Assembly: GCF_000689255.1 (NCBI RefSeq)
Contig: NZ_HG964447.1
Location: forward strand, 124,001 to 188,000
Direction of reading: 5' to 3'
DNA from: Mycobacterium triplex
GTDB taxonomy: Bacteria > Actinomycetota > Actinomycetes > Mycobacteriales > Mycobacteriaceae
Length of the DNA: 64,000 bases
Part shown: positions 15,481 through 23,626 of the stretch, one piece after another
Numbering within the stretch: the stretch's first letter is position 1
Layout: every line of letters begins with the position of its first letter
The notes under the pieces: generated by a model
The model's input: the letters and a program-made list of their open reading frames with translations, nothing else
The model's database searches: none
Told to the model about the DNA's origin: nothing
Program-made: the position numbers and the translations under genes

Positions 15481-16959
15481 GTGACTAGCCGACTGCGCGG
15501 TGCGGTCGCTGCGGCGACGGCGGTCAGCGTCGTCGCGATGATCGCCGTCGCCGCCGCGGGGTGCACCACCATCATCAAAGGACACGGTGCCTCGATGCTC
15601 TACGACCCTTTCCACGTCGGGGGCCTGCTGGCGGTCGACGGCCCAAGCGGACCTCGCAGCGACGCACCCCAACCCACCGGCACAGTGGAAAACACCGACC
15701 ATGGTGAGGACGACACTTTGGTGCTGTTGTCGGTCAACGACATTCAAAGTTTCTGGCGCTCCAACTACAGCAAATTTTTCAAAGGCGAATTCAAGCCCGT
15801 CGACGAACTCGTCTCCTACGACTCCGAGGATCCGGCCAGCCCTGCCGTATGCCATCACCGAACCTACAAACTGATCAACGCGTTGTTCTCGCCGCGCTGC
15901 AACCTGATCGCCTGGGACCGCGGGGTGCTTATCCCCACCGGCAAAACATATTTCGGATCGATGCCGGTCACAGGCATCTTCGCTCACGAGTATGGTCACG
16001 CCATTCAGGACATGGCCAACATCGCCCCCCGCGGCACCTCGACGATCGTGCTAGAACAGCAGGCGGACTGCTTTGGCGGTGTCTACATGCGCTGGGTTGC
16101 CGAAGGCAAGTCGACGCGCTTCACCCTCAGTACCGGTGACGGGCTCGACCATGTACTGGCCGGCCTGATCACCCTGCGTGACCCGATCCTTACCCCCGAC
16201 GATCGGGAGCTGATCGAAGAAGGCCACGGCACCGCGCTCGACCGTGTCAGTGCTTTCCAGATGGGTTTTGTCTCAGGCGCCTCGGCGTGTGCCGCGATCG
16301 ACGACAACGAGGTCAAGCAGCGTCGCGGGGATTTGCCGATCGCGTTGACCTACGACCAATCCGGTCGCTTAGAGACCGGGGAAGTGCCGATCACCGAGCA
16401 AACCCTGTCGTCGCTGATGGACACCCTTGGGGCGATCTTCGCCCTGAAAAGCCCCCCGCAGCTGTCCTATACCGCCGCCGGCTGCGCTGACGCCCAAGCC
16501 AGCCCGCCCGCCTCATACTGCCCGGCCACCAACACCATCGCTGTCGATCTCGCCCAGCTCCAAAAGATGGGTGCGCCCGGTAATGAGCAGTCCGGTCATG
16601 TGCTGATCCAGGGTGATGACACCGCGATGTCGGTGGTGATGTCGCGGTATGTCCTTGCGGTGCAACACGAACGCGGCCTCAAGCTCGATTCACCGGTGAG
16701 CGCATTGCGGACCGCCTGCCTTACCGGCCTGGCGCACCGCAAAATGGCTGGCACGGTGTCGGTGCCGTCGGGCAATGCGCTGACCCTGACTGCCGGGGAC
16801 CTCGACAAAGCTGTTGCCGGGCTGTTGACCAACCACCTGGTGGCCAGCGACGTCAACGGGCAGACCGTGCCGGCGGGGTTTACCCGGATCACCGCATTTC
16901 GCTCCGGGGTCGTCAACAGCAACGACGACCTGTGCTACCAACGTTTCACCGACGCCTGA
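15481..16959 (+). CDS. Neutral zinc metallopeptidase lipoprotein
   Basis: 492 residues from a GTG at 15481. A signal peptide ends with VAAAGC, a lipobox, so the protein is anchored to the outer face of the membrane. HEYGHAIQ supplies zinc ligands His169 and His173 with catalytic Glu170, followed by EQQADCFGG, where Glu would be the third ligand; this pair is typical of the YpfJ-type neutral zinc metallopeptidase family (PF04228). The C-terminal 200 residues carry cysteines and resemble the family's extra domain. Divergent from the toxin-antitoxin operon and monocistronic. Confidence 0.85.
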   Translation: MTSRLRGAVAAATAVSVVAMIAVAAAGCTTIIKGHGASMLYDPFHVGGLLAVDGPSGPRSDAPQPTGTVENTDHGEDDTLVLLSVNDIQSFWRSNYSKFFKGEFKPVDELVSYDSEDPASPAVCHHRTYKLINALFSPRCNLIAWDRGVLIPTGKTYFGSMPVTGIFAHEYGHAIQDMANIAPRGTSTIVLEQQADCFGGVYMRWVAEGKSTRFTLSTGDGLDHVLAGLITLRDPILTPDDRELIEEGHGTALDRVSAFQMGFVSGASACAAIDDNEVKQRRGDLPIALTYDQSGRLETGEVPITEQTLSSLMDTLGAIFALKSPPQLSYTAAGCADAQASPPASYCPATNTIAVDLAQLQKMGAPGNEQSGHVLIQGDDTAMSVVMSRYVLAVQHERGLKLDSPVSALRTACLTGLAHRKMAGTVSVPSGNALTLTAGDLDKAVAGLLTNHLVASDVNGQTVPAGFTRITAFRSGVVNSNDDLCYQRFTDA

Positions 16960-17099
16960 ACAGAGCCGCACGCAGGTGCTGGATCAATGCGGGCCCGGTG
17001 AGCGAGCAGCGACACGGTGCGACGACAGCCGCTCGCCGACGAGGCATTGGATCCGCAATCCCACTGAGGATTTCACCGTATTGAGGCAGGGTTAGAGCA

Positions 17100-18119
17100 A
17101 TGAGCACCGATTGGGGGCCCGGGCAGGGCGATGAGCCGACGATGAACCTCCCGCAGCGCCCACCAGCGCCGCCACCGACGCCGGGGGGAGGATCCTTCCC
17201 GCAACCCGGCCCGGCCTGGCAGCCGCCTCAAGCCCCACCACACTGGCAGGGGCCACCGAGTGGGCCGCCGTATCCCTACCCAGTGGGCGGTCCGGGCATG
17301 CCGCCCATCGGATACCCGCCGCCGCGGCGGCGCCGGCGTTGGCCCTGGTGGGTTGCCGGTGCGATCACCGCCGTGATCACGGTAGTGGTGATCACGCTGG
17401 TGGTGGTGGGCGGCAACGATTCGACGACGACGTCGAACTCGGCGGCGCCGTCATCGACGCGGGCACCTGCCTCGAGCTCGAGTAGGCCGGCGCCGCCGAC
17501 ACCGTCACCGAGCGCTTCGCCGGCGGCGCCGGCGCTAGACATCGCAGCGCTGCCGAGCCTGCTGGCATCTGCCGACCAGGTCGGCAATGTACTCCACGAC
17601 GTGCAGATGCGACCGCGTGAGGTGGCGACGTCGCTTGCCTCAGACGTGTCGATAGACCCGGCCAAGTGCGCCAGCGCCGTGGCCCCGGCGTTGGCAAGCA
17701 CCTACACCGGGTCGGGGTATACCGGCGTCGCGGTCCAAGGACTGATGGAGGCCAGTCCGGGACGCCACAAGGTGATTCAGGCGGTGGCGGCGTTCTCCGA
17801 TGAGGCTGCCGCGCAACAGTTTTACACCCAACAGCTCTCGGCGTGGCGAGGGTGCCGACTGACCGGCGTCACCGTTTCCTTCACCAACGGCCAACCCGAT
17901 GACCACGCCACGATCACGATCATCAGCGAGACCGACGGCATCGCCAGCACGGTGTTGCTGCCCGCCGGGGCGAGCGAACACCAAGGCAGTGAGTGCGAGC
18001 GCGCGATGGGTGTGCGGCGCAACGTCGTGGTGGATGTGCGCGCGTGCGGGCAAAACACCATCACCACGGGCGCATCACTTGCTCGCGTGATCAATGACAA
18101 CATCACCCGCCACTCATAA
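17100..18119 (+). CDS. PknH_C-type sensor membrane protein
   Basis: 339 residues from an ATG at 17100. A Pro/Gly-rich cytoplasmic tail of about 75 residues is followed by basic residues and one transmembrane helix (about 80-102), a Ser/Thr/Pro linker, and an extracellular PknH_C-like domain (about 145-335). The domain shows the typical four cysteines (KCASAV, WRGCR, SECERAM, VRACG) that pair in the PknH sensor. It has no kinase, so it probably senses or scaffolds next to the receptor kinases. Its length equals that of the homologue at 29439-30458. Confidence 0.85.
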   Translation: MSTDWGPGQGDEPTMNLPQRPPAPPPTPGGGSFPQPGPAWQPPQAPPHWQGPPSGPPYPYPVGGPGMPPIGYPPPRRRRRWPWWVAGAITAVITVVVITLVVVGGNDSTTTSNSAAPSSTRAPASSSSRPAPPTPSPSASPAAPALDIAALPSLLASADQVGNVLHDVQMRPREVATSLASDVSIDPAKCASAVAPALASTYTGSGYTGVAVQGLMEASPGRHKVIQAVAAFSDEAAAQQFYTQQLSAWRGCRLTGVTVSFTNGQPDDHATITIISETDGIASTVLLPAGASEHQGSECERAMGVRRNVVVDVRACGQNTITTGASLARVINDNITRHS

Positions 18120-18268
18120 CCGGCCAGAACTGCGCCCCTGCGGCGGCGGGAGTTTCACGGGGAAGTCAGCGCATGCTACGAAACCCTCTGCAGCACAGCG
18201 GCAGTGGGAATGATGACACGGGTGATGGCTCGGGGTGCAGACCCGCAGGGCACGATGAAGGTCTGGGG

Positions 18269-19492
18269 ATGAGTGCACGGGAGTTTCGCGACGATGATGC
18301 GGGCTATCAAGCCTGGCTGACTGACCACCCGGATGGCTTCGTGATCAACATTGCGCGCAGCCACACTGCCACCGGCGCCCGTGTGCACCGTGCCAGGTGC
18401 CGAACGATCAACGGGACGAACCCACGCGCCGGCAGCTGGACCGGACCGTACGTGAAGGTCTGTGCGCAGCATTCGGCCGAACTCGAGCGGTGGGCGATCA
18501 AAGAGCTGGGGGAGCCGCTTGCGGTGTGCGCGATCTGCCACTCGGGCCCGCGAAACCTGGAATCCACCACGACAGGGCGGAGCCGGCGAACAGGCCCACG
18601 CCGTGAGTATGAGGGTCGCAGCGTGGTCCACGGGCCATTGCCGGGGCGTGCGGTCGTCGAGGCCTGGGCAGATGCCTACATCCAGTCTGGGGACCGGCGT
18701 GTCCGCCAGAAGAACCTAAGCAGCGAGATTCAGGCTCGCTGCAGGCAGCTCAAACCCTCGGATGGCCAGGTGCTGCACGCCACGTTTTTCGGAGCAAAGC
18801 CCGACGGTGCTGACGTGGAAAACCTGTTGCTCTACAACATTGGCTCGTTTGCGATCGCTGGGTGTAACGGGATTCGCTTCGAGCACGGTGCTGTCGTGCC
18901 AGCCCCTCCGGATGGTGGCGAGTATCCGTTCTGCTACCGCTATGCGCTGGCACCGCGGTCGGCCTCCTTCACCGACTGGCGGCAGGGCCGACTGCTGGCG
19001 TCGTTCGACTGGACGGACCTGGGCGCGTTCTCTGGCGAGAAGAAGCTGGAACAAGTGTGGCTAGCGCTCGCGCGCGGGCCGGTGAAGGTATTCGAGCCAG
19101 AATGCACGCCCCATACACCTTTTGGTGTCAGAGTCCGGGTCCGGCCGCCGCGCGGGGGTCGACCACCGGTGTGGGGTGCTGGTTTGGTAAAAGGCATTTT
19201 CGATGGCGTCATCTCGGTGTTCGCCACCCATGCAGACGCGACCGTGCTTGCTGAAGTTGTGGCGCGGCTTGCGACAATGCTGGCGGCCGATGCCGCCGAA
19301 ATCGAGGCGCACCTGCTTGATCAACGACGCGGCGTGCTCGGCGCTGTGCCGCGGCTTGTCAAGCCTTTCGGTGCCGGGGGTGTCCAGTGGAGCCCTGGAG
19401 ACGATTGGTGTGTGGCCGGTGAGCTGCTGGCCGTTGAACCCATCGGCTCGCGGTGGGAAATCAGCGGAGAACTCGTCGAGCTCTCCCGCTGA
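18269..19492 (+). CDS. Unknown protein with Cys/His-rich N-terminus
   Basis: 407 residues from ATG 18269, preceded by a GGGG-containing SD; the frame is open further upstream. The N-terminal 100 residues contain ARSHTATGARVHRARCRTI and VCAQHSAELERWA followed by CAICHSG, a spaced Cys/His set that could bind zinc. The segment resembles an N-terminal module I associate loosely with restriction-type and HNH-linked proteins. The remainder is mixed alpha/beta without a recognised motif. Possibly a defence or DNA-metabolism protein, but this is a guess. It stands alone between sensor genes. Confidence 0.6.
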   Translation: MSAREFRDDDAGYQAWLTDHPDGFVINIARSHTATGARVHRARCRTINGTNPRAGSWTGPYVKVCAQHSAELERWAIKELGEPLAVCAICHSGPRNLESTTTGRSRRTGPRREYEGRSVVHGPLPGRAVVEAWADAYIQSGDRRVRQKNLSSEIQARCRQLKPSDGQVLHATFFGAKPDGADVENLLLYNIGSFAIAGCNGIRFEHGAVVPAPPDGGEYPFCYRYALAPRSASFTDWRQGRLLASFDWTDLGAFSGEKKLEQVWLALARGPVKVFEPECTPHTPFGVRVRVRPPRGGRPPVWGAGLVKGIFDGVISVFATHADATVLAEVVARLATMLAADAAEIEAHLLDQRRGVLGAVPRLVKPFGAGGVQWSPGDDWCVAGELLAVEPIGSRWEISGELVELSR

Positions 19493-19616
19493 CACCGCGC
19501 GGATGGCAGCCCGCCAGGATGGGCAATGGATCCCGGTGGGACGATCTGATCCCATCTGCAATCGCACGAAACTCGCGGCGCTTCGGGACGGAGAATTCCT
19601 GTCCTCCCGAGGAGGT

Positions 19617-20009
19617 TTAGAAGGCAAGGGCGTAGCAGAACAAGAGCAGCAGTAGCAGCGGGATCAGGGACACCAGGGTCAGCACGGCGACCACCTGGAG
19701 AAATGGGTGCGGGCGTACGGCCACGGCGCTCGCGGCCAGGCCAGTCGCGACGACGATCAACCCGGTCGAAGTGAGGACCCCGATTCGTGCGGAATGCACG
19801 ATCGTCGCGGAATTGTCGGGGAAATAGCCCTCTTCGAGTTTGACCCCGAACACCGGGCTGCTCAACTCGTTGAACAACAGCAGGATCACCAGCGCCAGCA
19901 CCACCATCGCCAGCAGCGCTAGGCACGCCCCTAACAGGTTGCGGTTAGGCGGCTTTGGCGCCTGGCCGCAGTGGATTCGTGCCGGCTGGCCCATGTCGTC
20001 CAAGCGCAT
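19617..20009 (-). CDS. Small integral membrane protein
   Basis: 130 residues with three transmembrane helices (about 25-47, 72-92, 100-128) and a short cytoplasmic N-terminus. No family recognised. It follows the DUF4333 gene with a two-base gap, so the two are cotranscribed and this protein may act with it in the membrane. Confidence 0.7.
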   Translation of the reverse strand: MRLDDMGQPARIHCGQAPKPPNRNLLGACLALLAMVVLALVILLLFNELSSPVFGVKLEEGYFPDNSATIVHSARIGVLTSTGLIVVATGLAASAVAVRPHPFLQVVAVLTLVSLIPLLLLLLFCYALAF

Positions 20010-20011
20010 GG

Positions 20012-20590
20012 TCAGATTTTTGTTCCCTTCGGGGCGCTGACCTCGTAGCCACCCGCGTCGTCGGTGAAGGTGACCGTGAACTGGTGTTTGATGTGGTCAA
20101 TGGTGGCCTGGCAGGTGAAGGTGGCTCCCTTGAGAATGGTGGGGTTGTGGCCGTCGTTGCAGGTGACGTCGCTGACGTTCTTGGCGGCGTAACCGTTCGG
20201 ATCGGACAAGACGTGCGTGACGCCGGCTGCGACAGCGCGGACGTCGAGTTGTTTGGTGACGAGAAAACCGGGTGCTACGAATCCCGCGAAGAGCACCGCC
20301 GCGGTGATCGCGGTGAGCGCGCCGCCCAGGTAGAGCGGAAGGTGTTTGCCGCGCAGGCCAACTCGGGGACTACGGGCCGTGAAGGCGGTTGGTGCCCAGG
20401 GGTTCGCGCCTGGTGGTAGGTGAGGATGCGGGTAGGGGAAGGGGCCGGCCTGGGGCGTCATCGGGAAGGCTTGTGGGCGGGGCAGTGGCTGGATAGGCGG
20501 TTCGTAGAAGCCCTGGGGAGCGACCGGCGGCATCCCCGGCGCGTACGGGTGGCGCGGTGGCGCCAGGGGCGGCTGCTGTGGGTGTTGCAT
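20012..20590 (-). CDS. DUF4333 membrane protein
   Basis: 192 residues from ATG 20590, preceded by AGAAAGG. A Pro-rich tail of about 70 residues precedes one transmembrane helix (about 85-108) and an extracellular DUF4333 domain (about 112-185) with the family's features: FLVTKQLDVRAV, GYAAKNVSDVTCNDG and GATFTCQATID. The two cysteines should form a disulfide. Unlike the homologue at 10443 it lacks the repeated Thr-Val-Val motifs. First gene of a two-gene unit with the small membrane protein. Confidence 0.87.
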   Translation of the reverse strand: MQHPQQPPLAPPRHPYAPGMPPVAPQGFYEPPIQPLPRPQAFPMTPQAGPFPYPHPHLPPGANPWAPTAFTARSPRVGLRGKHLPLYLGGALTAITAAVLFAGFVAPGFLVTKQLDVRAVAAGVTHVLSDPNGYAAKNVSDVTCNDGHNPTILKGATFTCQATIDHIKHQFTVTFTDDAGGYEVSAPKGTKI

Positions 20591-20951
20591 CGGCGACCTT
20601 TCTCTGTGCGTGGCCGAGGGCCGCAATGGCATCGTGCCCGAACAGTAACCCAAGCAGTCCCCATAGCGCAATGGTTTAGAAACCACAGCACGCTTGTGGG
20701 GCCGTCCCGCTTGCGAGTCATGGGCCCGGTGAAGCAACCGCGTCAGCAGCTCACTCTAGGGTGTCTACCTGGATTAATGTGGTGAGTCGCCCATCGGTAC
20801 GCACGACGCGAGAATCGCAGAACGCCGCAGGCCCTCGACAGCGGCGCTGTGCTTTCTAGCCCACCTTTACGGTTCGGATGAGGTAGCATTTAGCCGAGCG
20901 CTTTGTTTAACAGCAGAGCATCAGTGCCTCAACCGGGAAAGGGAGCGACGA
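20591..20951. promoter_or_regulatory. Divergent control region between DUF4333 and FHA genes
   Basis: This non-coding stretch holds a 15-base motif CATAGCGCAATGGTT (20662-20676), shared exactly with the control region near 30.6 kb. It overlaps a palindrome TGGTTT-AG-AAACCA (20672-20685). Towards the FHA gene, TTGTTTAACAGCA lies at 20903-20915, similar to the palindromic promoter elements at 58016 and 63512. No small gene is apparent. Confidence 0.5.
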
Positions 20952-22055
20952 TTGATTGCCAGCCCAGTGACGACGCCCGCGCTAATTGTGCGGGTCGGTC
21001 GCGCGACGCACACTCTTCACGCCGCCGCGGGCGCGGTATTCATCGGCAGAGATCCTGAGGCGGCGGTCGACATCGATGATGAGCGGGTTTCACGGCGCCA
21101 TGTTGTCCTCGAACCCCACCCCGATGGTTGGTACGCCGTCGATGTCAGCACCAACGGAATGTTCGTCGACGGAGAACGCCGCACCCCGGTACCCATTACC
21201 GCTACCACGACCCTGCACCTCGGGACCCCAGATGGGGTGGCCGTGACCCTTACCACCGACGTGACTCAGGATGAGTCGACCCAGGCACTGGGGTCAGCTC
21301 AGACCGAGCATCCGTCGCGAGCCGAGAAAATCGCCGCGGCGGGGCGTCTGCGGGCTGGCCAAGCGGTCCGTGCGCGTCGTGAGCAGTTGGGGATCTCCCA
21401 GCGGGGCCTGGACAACGACGGGATCTATAACCAGTCCGCTCTCATCAATTTCGAGCTGGGTCGCAGCTGGCCGCATCCCAGCACGCTGGCAAAACTGGAA
21501 AAGAAATTGGACTTGCCCGCCGGGTACATCGAGGCGCAGCGACGCGAGGGCGAGCTAGCAGCAGCGGCCGTCCCTGAGGCTGGTAGCGACGAGGCGACCG
21601 AGGTGTTGACCGACTCCATTCACGCGCCGACTATTTCGCGCACGGTCGAGCTCGCTCTGCAAGCCGTCAGCGTGACCATCGCGGACTTGCCTGAACCGAA
21701 CGCCCCGGACTTCACCGCCAAAGCCACTGCGATCCTGGCTGATCTGCGCAGGCTCGAGGGCCTGGCGTTGACTGCTGCGCGCCAGCCCACTGGGGGCGCT
21801 GCGGCCATGAAGGCGTTGAGCCGTGTGCGGCGCACCTACAACGATGTGATGATGCGCGCCGCCGCCTCGCCGTCGGCGACGTTGGGGCAGCGGCTTTACG
21901 GGGCCCGCCACCGGGCGGAGCTGAGCCTGGAAGAGGCGGCCATAGGCTCCGGGCTGCCCGCCTCAGCCCTTGAAGACGCCGAAGCCGAACGTCCCGTAAC
22001 GCCCGATGTCGCCGACGCAATCGAGCTCCTGATCGCCGACCTGTTAGACAAATAA
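20952..22055 (+). CDS. FHA-domain HTH regulator
   Basis: 367 residues from a TTG at 20952 with SD AAAGGGAG six bases ahead. The N-terminal FHA domain (about 10-95) has the phosphothreonine-binding residues: Gly32-Arg33, Ser47, His50 and Asn68-Gly69. Residues about 130-185 form an Xre-like helix-turn-helix (LRAGQAVRARREQLGISQRGLDN...LINFELGRSWP), and a weaker Xre-like segment lies near 305-345. FHA domains read phosphothreonine marks, so this protein could carry signals from the Ser/Thr kinases in the window to DNA. Likely ligands include the Thr-Val-Val-Val sites of the protein at 10443. Confidence 0.85.
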   Translation: MIASPVTTPALIVRVGRATHTLHAAAGAVFIGRDPEAAVDIDDERVSRRHVVLEPHPDGWYAVDVSTNGMFVDGERRTPVPITATTTLHLGTPDGVAVTLTTDVTQDESTQALGSAQTEHPSRAEKIAAAGRLRAGQAVRARREQLGISQRGLDNDGIYNQSALINFELGRSWPHPSTLAKLEKKLDLPAGYIEAQRREGELAAAAVPEAGSDEATEVLTDSIHAPTISRTVELALQAVSVTIADLPEPNAPDFTAKATAILADLRRLEGLALTAARQPTGGAAAMKALSRVRRTYNDVMMRAAASPSATLGQRLYGARHRAELSLEEAAIGSGLPASALEDAEAERPVTPDVADAIELLIADLLDK

Positions 22056-22112
22056 CCGATCACGATGTGAGCGAACGATGCTGTCGGGGCGCCGCGCGCG
22101 TCTTGGCTGTCG

Positions 22113-22724
22113 TCAGAAGACGTGACTGTGGGGAGCCGCGATCACGAAGCCATGGGTTTGTGGACCGCTGTTGTCGGCACCGATGGCCTTCGGCGCGTTG
22201 AGCCTGCACACCAGATCCGCCGATCGCGGCACCCCGCAGACCAGCGATTGGGTGTTCGAGAACGCCCAGAACACGATTTTGTGCCCCGCTGGCAGCAGGA
22301 CCGGCGCCTGGCCCGTGGTGTCGCCGAAGAATCGTTCGGGCGGGGTGGGCAGAAACCGCGCCGGCCCGTTGGCCTGGGCGTAGACCGTGGGCAGTGTCAC
22401 CACCCGGGTCCCCGCCGGCGCCCCGGGCAGATCACCCGCGCACGTCACGTCATGCATCACCTTGACCACGGTCTTTTTGCACAGCAGGCCACTAGGGGTG
22501 GTGAACAGCAGATCAGGTAGTGCCGTGAGGTCGCGGGTCTGTTTGGGCAGTGGCCCGCTGTCGTCGATCAGTGCATCAATGTCATCGGGCGCTGCGGTCG
22601 CATGCAGGGGCAGACCGACCAACGCCGGCCAGGCAAGCGCCAGCGCGATCAATATGAGCGATCGTTTCGCAGCAACATCCTTGAGCCGGGTTCTCGGCGC
22701 GTGAAAGATGTTGGCGTTCTTCAT
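22113..22724 (-). CDS. Secreted protein, unknown
   Basis: 203 residues with a signal peptide (hydrophobic core about 20-40, cleavage near ATAAP). The mature part has four cysteines (LLCKK, VTCAG, LVCGV, LVCRL) and a conserved-looking LLPAGHKIVFWAF segment. The pattern 'short Cys-bounded lobes plus xxPAGxKI' recalls the secreted proteins at 31545 and 32211 (LNPGQKIVV, LPAGSSLTY), so the three may be distant relatives. It follows the SseB-like gene with a three-base gap and is cotranscribed with it. Confidence 0.7.
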   Translation of the reverse strand: MKNANIFHAPRTRLKDVAAKRSLILIALALAWPALVGLPLHATAAPDDIDALIDDSGPLPKQTRDLTALPDLLFTTPSGLLCKKTVVKVMHDVTCAGDLPGAPAGTRVVTLPTVYAQANGPARFLPTPPERFFGDTTGQAPVLLPAGHKIVFWAFSNTQSLVCGVPRSADLVCRLNAPKAIGADNSGPQTHGFVIAAPHSHVF

Positions 22725-22727
22725 TTT

Positions 22728-23522
22728 TTATTGGGTGATTTCGGCCAGCGAGACCCACAGGTATGGGCCTGCCGGGTTGATGACGATCCCGCTGTGGCCT
22801 TGCGCGCGAGCCATGTTCACCACTTGTTCGACCGTGAGGGGCCCGGCCGCATCAGCGGGGCTCCAAGCTAGAACTTCTGGGCCGCTGGTGAAGCCGAAGA
22901 TGCTGGAGCTGCCGTCGGGATGTGTGGTGTTGCGAACGGCGATGTGCCCGTTGCCTTGGGAATCGTCGGCGGCGATTGCCAACGGTCCGTTCTGGCGCAC
23001 CACGTCGACGACGGTGTGCCTGTCGATCTTGCCGGCAGCGTGATCGGCCAGCGCCCGTTTGAGCGGCTCGTTATTCGGATTGCGCAAGGCGAAATCGATT
23101 TCGGCGGCCGACAATGCACAGGTGGGGCCGGCGGGGTCGATATAGAGCCAGTCGTTGCCTTGGCTTTGGGCCAGCTCCAGGGCCCCGGTAGCCGACTGCA
23201 CCAATGACTGCGTGCGCGTACCCGGCGGGTGCAGGCGGGCGATCTCCTCATGACGGGTATAAGCGAACAGCGCCGACCCTTTGCCGTGGGGGCCTGTGCC
23301 GCCGCGGATTTGGAGGCGAGACCCGGCCGCGAACGGTGTTTGGCCGGTAAATGCATCGGATCCGGTGATGTCGAAAAGCACCTCACCGACCATGCACAAA
23401 CGGAGTACCTCGAGCGCCCCGCGCTGGTTGGGTTGTGCGGCGAAGGCGGCGACGGCTTGTCGCAGCGCCACATTGTCGACCAGGGTGGCGCGGTTTCCGT
23501 TGTCCTCGGTTGGCATTGCCAT
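22728..23522 (-). CDS. SseB-family protein with two domains
   Basis: 264 residues from ATG 23522 with SD AGGGGA. Two similar segments repeat: NDWLYIDPAGPTCALSAAEIDFAL near residue 140 and HSGIVINPAGPYLWVSLAEI at the C-terminus, the signature end of SseB N-terminal-like domains. No signal peptide, so cytoplasmic. SseB-like proteins in actinobacteria are common in secretion and envelope gene neighbourhoods but their function is poorly defined. Here it precedes a secreted-protein gene in the same operon. Confidence 0.78.
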   Translation of the reverse strand: MAMPTEDNGNRATLVDNVALRQAVAAFAAQPNQRGALEVLRLCMVGEVLFDITGSDAFTGQTPFAAGSRLQIRGGTGPHGKGSALFAYTRHEEIARLHPPGTRTQSLVQSATGALELAQSQGNDWLYIDPAGPTCALSAAEIDFALRNPNNEPLKRALADHAAGKIDRHTVVDVVRQNGPLAIAADDSQGNGHIAVRNTTHPDGSSSIFGFTSGPEVLAWSPADAAGPLTVEQVVNMARAQGHSGIVINPAGPYLWVSLAEITQ

Positions 23523-23626
23523 ACGGATTCCCCTGACTGCACAGATAGCGTGATTCAACGATGGCCTGGTTCTTAACGCGTCGTGCGCTGCAGCCTGAAC
23601 GCGGCGCGCGGTGTCTCGTTGGCGGT

